Part shown: positions 26,634-32,874 of the stretch, piece after piece
Layout of the letters: every line of letters starts with the position of its first letter
Position numbering within the stretch: the first letter of the stretch is position 1
Source: Pseudomonas sp. ICMP22404
Lineage (GTDB): Bacteria; Pseudomonadota; Gammaproteobacteria; Pseudomonadales; Pseudomonadaceae
Direction of reading: 5' to 3'
Length of the DNA stretch: 64,000 nucleotides
Assembly (NCBI RefSeq): GCF_006227205.1
Contig: NZ_VCNG01000012.1
Location: 124,001 to 188,000, forward strand
The notes under the pieces: model-generated
The model's input: the letters and a program-made list of their open reading frames with translations, nothing else
The model's database searches: none
What the model was told of the DNA's origin: nothing
Program-made: the position numbers and the translations under genes

Positions 26634-27398
26634 CTACATAGCCACTTCCACCTGGCCTGGGGCTATCACCTGCGCCTTGATGACGCGCTGGGAATTGAGG
26701 TTTTTCACCCGAATCTGTTCATTCATGCCGCCATTGGACAGGGCTTCACCAGGCATTCGTACGGCCAAGGTGCCGCTGCGGGCGGTGATCACTACCTGGT
26801 CACCTTTACGAACGACTTCGGCCTGCTCCAGATGCACGAGGGTCACGATCTGATCGGCTACCATTGGTCGGACAAGTTTCTGTCCAATGGCCTGATCGAC
26901 AGAGGTCAGGAAGCCCTGGGTTATCTGGCTGACGTCCCGTTCACGCAGCGTCACGTCCTGAGGTTCAACGATTCCGGCCCGTTTCAATGGTCGGGTGGTG
27001 GTGACGATTTCGCGGAACAGGCGCACCTGGGCCGGCACGAATACCGTCCAGGGCGCCGCGCTGTCGCAACGGACCTTTACTGTTACACGTCCCAGGGGCC
27101 TGGCGGGGCTTTCCAGGGAGGCAGTCAATTCCTTGTCGCACATCGGCATGCGCAGGCGCGGGTCGATCTGGTTGACTTCGATTTCGTAGCGACCTTCGGT
27201 TTGACTGGAAGCCAGATAGTCTTCTACGGTGAATTCAAGAAAGCCCTGAGTGACGCCGATAAGGAGATCAGGCAAGGTAACCGGAGCATCGGCAAGGGCA
27301 CGTCCCCCCGAGGCGAACAGGCAGGCAGCCAACAGCACACCGAGCCAGAGGCGGCAATGAGTGGTCAGGCGTCGAGAAAATGTCGTTTGTGCGTTCAT
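26634..27398 (-). CDS. flgA: Flagellar P-ring assembly chaperone FlgA
   Basis: 254-residue periplasmic protein needed to assemble the FlgI P ring. A signal peptide (about 1-36, hydrophobic LWLGVLLAACLFASGGRALA) is followed by a SAF-like domain. The conserved second half includes TRPLKRAGIVEPQDVTLRERDVSQ and the C-terminal VKNLNSQRVIKAQVIAPGQVEV. It starts at ATG 27398 without a clear Shine-Dalgarno. A sigma-54-like site lies just upstream, almost too close to the start. It is transcribed leftward, away from cheV. Confidence 0.93.
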   Translation of the reverse strand: MNAQTTFSRRLTTHCRLWLGVLLAACLFASGGRALADAPVTLPDLLIGVTQGFLEFTVEDYLASSQTEGRYEIEVNQIDPRLRMPMCDKELTASLESPARPLGRVTVKVRCDSAAPWTVFVPAQVRLFREIVTTTRPLKRAGIVEPQDVTLRERDVSQITQGFLTSVDQAIGQKLVRPMVADQIVTLVHLEQAEVVRKGDQVVITARSGTLAVRMPGEALSNGGMNEQIRVKNLNSQRVIKAQVIAPGQVEVAM

Positions 27399-27409
27399 GC
27401 CGGTTGAAT

Positions 27410-27425
27410 AGCAAGCCCCGTGCCG
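27410..27425 (-). promoter_or_regulatory. Candidate sigma-54 promoter for flgA
   Basis: Minus strand CGGCACG-GGGC-TTGCT matches the RpoN consensus TGGCACG-N4-TTGCW at all but the first base. However, the -12 element is only ~12 bp from the annotated ATG, leaving almost no leader, so either the start is further in or the match is fortuitous. Confidence 0.4.
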
Positions 27426-27476
27426 TTTAGTGATGAATGCGCGTCGGACACATTAGCGTTAGGTAGGAGTCAGGGC

Positions 27477-28403
27477 ATGGCGGGAGTGATGGATTCGGTA
27501 AACCAGCGCACGCAGCTGGTCGGTCAGAATCGCCTGGAGCTGTTGTTGTTCCGTCTCGATGGCCAGCAGTTATATGGGATCAACGTATTCAAGGTCCGCG
27601 AGGTGCTGCAATGCCCCAAGCTGACCTTGATGCCCAAGTCCAGTCCCGTCGTGTGCGGTGTGGCGAACATTCGGGGAGCGACCATTCCGATTCTCGATCT
27701 GGCGATGGCCACCGGTTCCGGTCGGCTGCTGGATCAGAGCAGTCCGTTTGTGATCATCACCGAGTACAACACCAAGACCCAGGGATTCCTGGTGCGCTCG
27801 GTGGAGCGCATCGTCAACATGAACTGGGAGGAGATCCATCCACCGCCCAAGGGGACCGGCCGCGATCACTACCTGACGGCGGTGACCCGGGTTGATGGCC
27901 AGTTGGTGGAAATCATCGACGTGGAGAAAATCCTCGCCGAAGTGGCGCCGACCACGGAAACCATCTCCCACGGTGTGGTGGATGCCGAAACCCAGCACAA
28001 GGCGGTTTCGCTGCGGGTGCTGACGGTGGACGATTCGTCGGTGGCGCGTAAGCAGGTGACCCGTTGCCTGCAGACGATCGGCGTCGAAGTGATTGCATTG
28101 AACGATGGGCGGCAGGCGCTGGATTACCTGCGCAAGTTGGTCGACGAGGGCAAGAAGCCGGAAGAAGAGTTCCTGATGATGATCTCCGACATCGAGATGC
28201 CGGAGATGGACGGGTACACCCTGACATCGGAAATCCGCAGTGATCCGCGTATGCAAAAGCTGCACATCATCCTGCATACGTCCCTGTCGGGTGTCTTCAA
28301 CCAGGCGATGGTCAAGAAAGTCGGTGCCGATGATTTTCTCGCCAAGTTCCGCCCTGACGACCTGGCTTCCCGGGTAGTCGATCGGATCAAGACAGCGGAA
28401 TAA
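27477..28403 (+). CDS. cheV: Chemotaxis coupling protein CheV
   Basis: 308 residues. An N-terminal CheW-like domain (about 18-155) couples receptors to CheA. A C-terminal receiver domain (about 180-305) has the acidic pair VDDSS, phospho-acceptor D238 in MISDIEMPEMDG and the Thr segment ILHTSLS; the usual KPF lysine region reads FLAKFRP. ATG 27477 (MAGVMDSVNQ) is chosen because AGGAG lies 9 bp upstream; MDSVNQ at 27489 is also possible. The gene is followed 53 bp later by cheR, the standard Pseudomonas cheV-cheR pair. Confidence 0.95.
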   Translation: MAGVMDSVNQRTQLVGQNRLELLLFRLDGQQLYGINVFKVREVLQCPKLTLMPKSSPVVCGVANIRGATIPILDLAMATGSGRLLDQSSPFVIITEYNTKTQGFLVRSVERIVNMNWEEIHPPPKGTGRDHYLTAVTRVDGQLVEIIDVEKILAEVAPTTETISHGVVDAETQHKAVSLRVLTVDDSSVARKQVTRCLQTIGVEVIALNDGRQALDYLRKLVDEGKKPEEEFLMMISDIEMPEMDGYTLTSEIRSDPRMQKLHIILHTSLSGVFNQAMVKKVGADDFLAKFRPDDLASRVVDRIKTAE

Positions 28404-28456
28404 AGGTCGGGCGCGTTGTGCGCCCGGCAAATCAACACAATGAAAGAGGCGGTAAC

Positions 28457-29284
28457 TTGTCTACGGGTAATTTGGATTTCGAACAGTTCCGGGTCTTCCT
28501 GGAAAAAGCCTGTGGCATATTGCTTGGTGAAAACAAGCAATATCTGGTGTCGAGCCGTCTCAACAAATTGATGGAGCAGCAGGGCCTCAAATCGTTGGGC
28601 GAACTGGTGCAGCGTATCCAGACCCAGCCGCGTAGCGGTTTGCGCGAAATGGTGGTGGACGCCATGACCACCAATGAAACCCTGTGGTTTCGTGATACCT
28701 ATCCGTTCGAAGTCTTGAAGAACAAAGTGCTGCCGGCGGCCATCAAGGCCAGCCCGGGCCAGCGCCTGCGGATCTGGTCGGCCGCCTGCTCGTCGGGTCA
28801 GGAACCGTATTCGCTGTCGATGTCCATCGACGAGTTCGAGCGGACCAATATCGGCCAGTTGAAGGGGGGCGTGCAGATCGTCGCCACGGACCTGTCCGGG
28901 ACCATGCTCAACAACTGCAAGACCGGTGAGTACGACAGCCTGGCTATCGGCCGCGGCCTGTCGCCCGATCGCCTGCAACGCTACTTCGATCCGAAAGGGC
29001 CGGGGCGCTGGGTGGTCAAGGCACCGATCAAGAGCCGGGTGGAGTTCCGCTCGTTCAACCTGCTGGACAGCTACGCCAGCCTGGGCAAGTTCGACATCGT
29101 GTTCTGCCGCAACGTGCTGATTTACTTCTCCGCCGAAGTGAAGAAGGACATCCTGTTGCGCATCCACGGCACTCTGAAGCCCGGCGGCTACCTGTTCCTA
29201 GGCGCCTCTGAAGCACTGAACGGCTTGCCGGATCATTACCAGATGATCCAGTGCAGTCCGGGGATCATCTACCAGGCGAAGTGA
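28457..29284 (+). CDS. cheR: Chemotaxis protein methyltransferase CheR
   Basis: 275 residues. CheR methylates glutamates on chemoreceptors using S-adenosylmethionine. The N-terminal helical domain (FEQFRVFLEKACGILLGENKQYLVSSRLN) precedes the SAM-binding fold with RIWSAACSSGQEPYSLSM and the later DIVFCRNVLIYF. A TTG start at 28457 is chosen: it has an AGAGGCGG Shine-Dalgarno 6 bp upstream and gives the family N-terminus. An upstream in-frame GTG (28418) falls in a GC-rich hairpin. A strong terminator follows. Confidence 0.95.
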   Translation: MSTGNLDFEQFRVFLEKACGILLGENKQYLVSSRLNKLMEQQGLKSLGELVQRIQTQPRSGLREMVVDAMTTNETLWFRDTYPFEVLKNKVLPAAIKASPGQRLRIWSAACSSGQEPYSLSMSIDEFERTNIGQLKGGVQIVATDLSGTMLNNCKTGEYDSLAIGRGLSPDRLQRYFDPKGPGRWVVKAPIKSRVEFRSFNLLDSYASLGKFDIVFCRNVLIYFSAEVKKDILLRIHGTLKPGGYLFLGASEALNGLPDHYQMIQCSPGIIYQAK

Positions 29285-29299
29285 TGCAGTCGGGTCGTC

Positions 29300-29336
29300 A
29301 AAAAGCGGGAGCCCCTACAGGCTCCCGTTTTTTTTT
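29300..29336 (+). terminator. Terminator after cheR
   Basis: The stem CGGGAGCC / GGCTCCCG with a short loop is followed by nine T residues. Confidence 0.95.
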
Positions 29337-29377
29337 GCCTGCTGATTAGTGCTTCGCTCACTCTGTGGAGCGAGCTT

Positions 29378-29467
29378 CTGTGGGAGCCGAGCTTGCTCGC
29401 GATGCAGGCAACACGGTTTCAACTCCCGACCGCGTCATCGTTCATCGCGAGCAAGCTCGGCTCCCAC
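29378..29467. repeat. Paired REP (family A variant)
   Basis: Inverted GTGGGAGCCGAGCTTGCTCG / CGAGCAAGCTCGGCTCCCAC pair, between the cheR terminator and the flgB promoter region. Confidence 0.9.
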
Positions 29468-29512
29468 GAAAGCCCGGTCCCACTGTAATTGCCAGTGTCA
29501 CTCAAAAAGCGG

Positions 29513-29554
29513 CAGAAAAGCGGCAGCCGGCGGAAAACGGTTGCCGCTTTTCTG
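29513..29554. repeat. 13-bp perfect inverted repeat upstream of flgB
   Basis: CAGAAAAGCGGCA (29513-29525) and its exact complement TGCCGCTTTTCTG (29542-29554) flank a 16-bp GC-rich loop, 55 bp upstream of the sigma-54 site. An extra direct copy of AAAGCGGCAG precedes it. It is a possible activator site or hairpin. Confidence 0.75.
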
Positions 29555-29608
29555 GCATTGCCGCCTTGCCCATGCCCGCAAAGCCCCGGTTTATGGGGTT
29601 TTGGAAAG

Positions 29609-29624
29609 TGGCACGACGCTTGCT
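29609..29624 (+). promoter_or_regulatory. Sigma-54 promoter of flgBCDE
   Basis: TGGCACG-ACGC-TTGCT is a perfect match to the RpoN consensus TGGCACG-N4-TTGCW, 43 bp upstream of the flgB ATG. In Pseudomonas such flagellar promoters need FleQ or FleR. Confidence 0.93.
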
Positions 29625-29666
29625 AAGTCCATGTACGTACATTCTGGTCACCCAAAGGTTTCCGAC

Positions 29667-30074
29667 ATGAGCATCAGCTTCGATAAAGCGCTCGGTATCC
29701 ACGAACAGGCCCTGAGCTTCCGCGCCCAGCGTGCCGAAGTTCTGGCCAACAACATCGCCAACGCCGACACCCCGAACTACAAGGCGCGGGACCTGGACTT
29801 CTCCAAAGTGCTCGCCGAGCAGAACGAGAAAACCAAGAACGGCTCCTTCGCCCTGAACATGACCAACAGCCGTCATATCGAGGCCGAAGGCTTGGGTAAC
29901 GGCGACGAGTCGCTGATGTATCGCACGCCGATGCAGCCTTCGATCGATCAGAACACCGTGGACGCTCAACTGGAACAGTCCAACTACGCGGAGAACTCCG
30001 TGAACTTCCAGGCCAGCTTCACCCTGCTCAACAGTAAATTCAAAGGGCTGATCTCGGCCCTGCGCGGAGAGTAA
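29667..30074 (+). CDS. flgB: Flagellar basal-body rod protein FlgB
   Basis: 135-residue proximal rod subunit, exported by the flagellar type III system. It has the rod/hook-family N-terminal motif EVLANNIANADTPNYKARD and a C-terminal helix NFQASFTLLNSKFKGLISALRGE. ATG 29667 (MSISFDKALG) follows an AAAGG Shine-Dalgarno; the reading frame is open further upstream but into the promoter. First gene of flgBCDE; flgC starts 4 bp after the stop. Confidence 0.97.
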   Translation: MSISFDKALGIHEQALSFRAQRAEVLANNIANADTPNYKARDLDFSKVLAEQNEKTKNGSFALNMTNSRHIEAEGLGNGDESLMYRTPMQPSIDQNTVDAQLEQSNYAENSVNFQASFTLLNSKFKGLISALRGE

Positions 30075-30077
30075 GTC

Positions 30078-30521
30078 ATGTCGATTGCGAGCGTATTCAA
30101 CATCGCCGGCAGTGCCATGAGTGCCCAGACCACTCGCCTGAACACTGTCGCCAGTAACATCGCCAACGCCGAGACCGTTTCGTCGAGCATCGACCAGACC
30201 TACCGCGCCCGTCACCCGGTGTTCGCCACCATGTTTCAAGGTGGCCAGTCGAATGGCAGCGGCTCGCTGTTCCAGGAGCAGGACGCGGCCGGGCAGGGCG
30301 TGCAGGTAATGGGCGTGGTCGAAGACCAGAGCAACCTCGAAGCGCGCTATGAGCCGAACCATCCGGCTGCCGACGCCAAGGGCTATGTCTATTACCCGAA
30401 CGTCAACGTCGTCGAAGAAATGGCCGACATGATTTCCGCCAGTCGTTCGTTCCAGACCAACGCCGAAATGATGAACACCGCCAAAACCATGATGCAGAAG
30501 GTCCTGACCCTGGGTCAGTGA
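30078..30521 (+). CDS. flgC: Flagellar basal-body rod protein FlgC
   Basis: 147 residues. Proximal rod subunit with the N-terminal motif LNTVASNIANAET and the C-terminal NVNVVEEMADMISASRSFQTNAEMMNTAKTMMQKVLTLGQ typical of the family. Middle gene of the flgBCDE operon, 4 bp after flgB. Confidence 0.97.
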   Translation: MSIASVFNIAGSAMSAQTTRLNTVASNIANAETVSSSIDQTYRARHPVFATMFQGGQSNGSGSLFQEQDAAGQGVQVMGVVEDQSNLEARYEPNHPAADAKGYVYYPNVNVVEEMADMISASRSFQTNAEMMNTAKTMMQKVLTLGQ

Positions 30522-30536
30522 TAAGGGGCGAGTCAC

Positions 30537-31259
30537 ATGAGCGTTACCAACACCACCAGCGGTTTGAGCCTCAACGAGATTCTGGCCAACTCCTCGGTCA
30601 AGACCAACACCACCACCGACGGCCTGGGCTCGCTGACAGGTGCGGCGACCGGCAAGAAGGAGCTGGGCAAGGATGCGTTCCTGCAACTGCTCGTCACCCA
30701 GCTGAAAAACCAGGACCCGTTGTCGCCGCAGGACAACGGTGAGTTCGTTGCCCAGCTGGCCCAGTTCAGTAGCCTGGAAGGCATCACCACCCTCAACGAT
30801 ACCGTGAGCGGGTTGGCCAGCAACTACAACTCGTCCCAGGCCTTGCAGGCCTCGTCGCTGGTGGGGCGTTCAGTCATTGCCCCTGGCGACAAGGCGGTGG
30901 TCGACACCTCCAAGAGCCTCAACGGCACGGTGGTGGTGCCCTCGGCGGTATCGTCCGTCGCGGTCAAGATCGTGGACAAGGATGGCAAGACGGTTCGCAC
31001 CATCGACTTGGGCAGCCAGAAGGCCGGTAACTCCGCCTTTATCTGGGATGGCAAGAACGATGCGGGCACGACGGTCGAAGCGGGTACTTACAGCTTCGTA
31101 GCCTCGACCACCATCGACGGCCAGGCCACGTCGCTGATCACCAACCTGCCGGCGACCGTCAGCAGCGTGACGATCAGCCAGACAGGGGGAGAGCTGATGC
31201 TCAACCTCGCCGGGCTGGGCAGCATCGCCCTGTCCAAAGTACAAACTATTGGTATGTAG
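30537..31259 (+). CDS. flgD: Flagellar hook assembly (capping) protein FlgD
   Basis: 240 residues. FlgD caps the growing hook. The N-terminal export/assembly region includes LGKDAFLQLLVTQLKNQDPLSPQDNGEFVAQLAQFSSLEG, the FlgD hallmark. A Tudor/FNIII-like core follows with FIWDGKNDAGTTVEAGTYSF. It lies 15 bp downstream of flgC with Shine-Dalgarno AAGGGG. Confidence 0.97.
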   Translation: MSVTNTTSGLSLNEILANSSVKTNTTTDGLGSLTGAATGKKELGKDAFLQLLVTQLKNQDPLSPQDNGEFVAQLAQFSSLEGITTLNDTVSGLASNYNSSQALQASSLVGRSVIAPGDKAVVDTSKSLNGTVVVPSAVSSVAVKIVDKDGKTVRTIDLGSQKAGNSAFIWDGKNDAGTTVEAGTYSFVASTTIDGQATSLITNLPATVSSVTISQTGGELMLNLAGLGSIALSKVQTIGM

Positions 31260-31288
31260 AGCCGACTAACCCGGCAAAGGAGTGGAAT

Positions 31289-32605
31289 ATGTCTTTCAAC
31301 ATCGGCCTTAGCGGTCTCTATGCTGCCAACAAACAGCTGGACGTCACCGGTAACAACATCGCCAACGTGGCAACCACCGGCTTCAAATCGTCCCGCGCGG
31401 AATTCGAAGACGTCTACTCGGCCACCAAGCTGGGTTCGGGCAGCAAAACCGTGGGTAACGGCGTGCGCCTGTCCAACGTTTCCCAGCAGTTTGGCCAGGG
31501 CGACGTCAACAACACCGGCAACGTGCTGGACATGGGTATCCAGGGCCAGGGCTTCTTCGTCCTGAGCAACGACGGTTCCCTGAGCTACACCCGTGCCGGT
31601 ACGTTCAAGACCGACAAGGAAGGCTATATCACCAACAGTGACGGCACTTCGAGGCTGCAGGGCTATGGCGTGGATGCGAACGGCAAGATCCAGAACGGGA
31701 TCCTGACCGACCTGCGTATCGACACCTCCAACCTGCCACCGAGCGCTACCAGCCTGGTTTCGTCGACCATCAACCTGAACTCCACGGCCACTGCTATTAC
31801 CGCTGCGTTCAATCCGACCGATACTTCGACCTTTACCAAGCAGTTCACTACGCCGGTCTACGACACCCAGGGTAACCAGCACTCCATGGACCAGTACATG
31901 GTCAAGACGGCTGGCAATACCTGGAACGTCTATACCTTGATCGATGGTCGTAACCTGGACGGTAGCTTGCCGACCACGACCGGTGCGACCGCGCCGATTC
32001 CTTCGACCATGACCTTCGATTCGAGCGGCAAACTGACCCAGGTCAGCACTCCGCCAGTGCCACCTGCCACTGTGCCGACTATCAACAGCGATCTGGTCTT
32101 GACTGGCTGGGTGCCTGGCACAGTGACCAACGGCGTATGGGCCGCCAACGGTGCCGCGAGTGCGCCAACCATCACGATCTCCATGGGCAACACCACCCAG
32201 TTCAACGCCGACACCGCGCGTTCGATCCCGACCCAGAACGGTTACGCCACCGGCCAGATCACCAACCTGACCATCGATGGTTCTGGTGTACTGCTGGCCA
32301 ACTTCAGCAACAACCAGACCAAGCCGATCGGTCAGCTCGCCCTCGCCAGCTTCACCAACGAGCAAGGCCTGCAGCCGGTAGGCGGCACCAGCTGGAAGGA
32401 AACCTTCTCGTCGGGTATCCCGGGCTACGATGCTCCAACCACCGGTACCTTGGGTTCCATCGTTTCCAACGCCTTGGAAGAGTCCAACGTCAACCTGACC
32501 AACGAACTGGTCGAGCTGATCAAGGCCCAGAGCAACTACCAGGCAAACGCCAAGACCATCTCCACCCAGAGCACGATCATGCAGACCATCATTCAGATGG
32601 CCTGA
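31289..32605 (+). CDS. flgE: Flagellar hook protein FlgE
   Basis: 438-residue hook subunit. Flanking rod/hook domains are clear: N-terminal NIGLSGLYAANKQLDVTGNNIANVATTGFKSSRAEF and C-terminal ESNVNLTNELVELIKAQSNYQANAKTISTQSTIMQTIIQM. The surface-exposed middle domain is Thr/Pro/Val-rich and variable. Shine-Dalgarno AAAGGAG precedes ATG 31289. A terminator and REP pair follow; flgF and the rest of the flg cluster are not in the window. Confidence 0.97.
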   Translation: MSFNIGLSGLYAANKQLDVTGNNIANVATTGFKSSRAEFEDVYSATKLGSGSKTVGNGVRLSNVSQQFGQGDVNNTGNVLDMGIQGQGFFVLSNDGSLSYTRAGTFKTDKEGYITNSDGTSRLQGYGVDANGKIQNGILTDLRIDTSNLPPSATSLVSSTINLNSTATAITAAFNPTDTSTFTKQFTTPVYDTQGNQHSMDQYMVKTAGNTWNVYTLIDGRNLDGSLPTTTGATAPIPSTMTFDSSGKLTQVSTPPVPPATVPTINSDLVLTGWVPGTVTNGVWAANGAASAPTITISMGNTTQFNADTARSIPTQNGYATGQITNLTIDGSGVLLANFSNNQTKPIGQLALASFTNEQGLQPVGGTSWKETFSSGIPGYDAPTTGTLGSIVSNALEESNVNLTNELVELIKAQSNYQANAKTISTQSTIMQTIIQMA

Positions 32606-32636
32606 TTCTCGATGGTTGCTTGAAAGGTTACACAAG

Positions 32637-32666
32637 GAGCCCCTCGCAAGAGGGGCTTCTTTTTGG
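32637..32666 (+). terminator. Terminator after flgE
   Basis: The stem AGCCCCTC / GAGGGGCT with a GCAA loop is followed by TCTTTTT. Confidence 0.92.
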
Positions 32667-32695
32667 GCGGGTGTTTTGTGCTGCCTGGACTGGCC

Positions 32696-32766
32696 TCATC
32701 GCGAGCAGGCTCGCTCCCACAGGGGAACGCATTCCAATGTGGGAGCGAGCCTGCTCGCGATGAGGT
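32696..32766. repeat. Paired REP (family A)
   Basis: Inverted pair CATCGCGAGCAGGCTCGCTC / GAGCGAGCCTGCTCGCGATG with a ~25-bp loop, between the convergent flgE and nrdA terminators. Confidence 0.9.
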
Positions 32767-32795
32767 CAGCCCGGCCACCACTTTCCTCCAGGCAA

Positions 32796-32832
32796 AAGAA
32801 AACCCCCGATAAACCAGCGGTCTATCGGGGGC
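32796..32832 (-). terminator. Terminator of nrdA
   Basis: On the minus strand AGCCCCCGATA and TATCGGGGGT pair around an 11-nt loop, followed by TTTCTTTT; it lies ~40 bp after the nrdA stop. Confidence 0.9.
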
Positions 32833-32874
32833 TTTCTTTAAAGGTAGGCGCCTTGCAGCGTCCACCCGCTCAGC

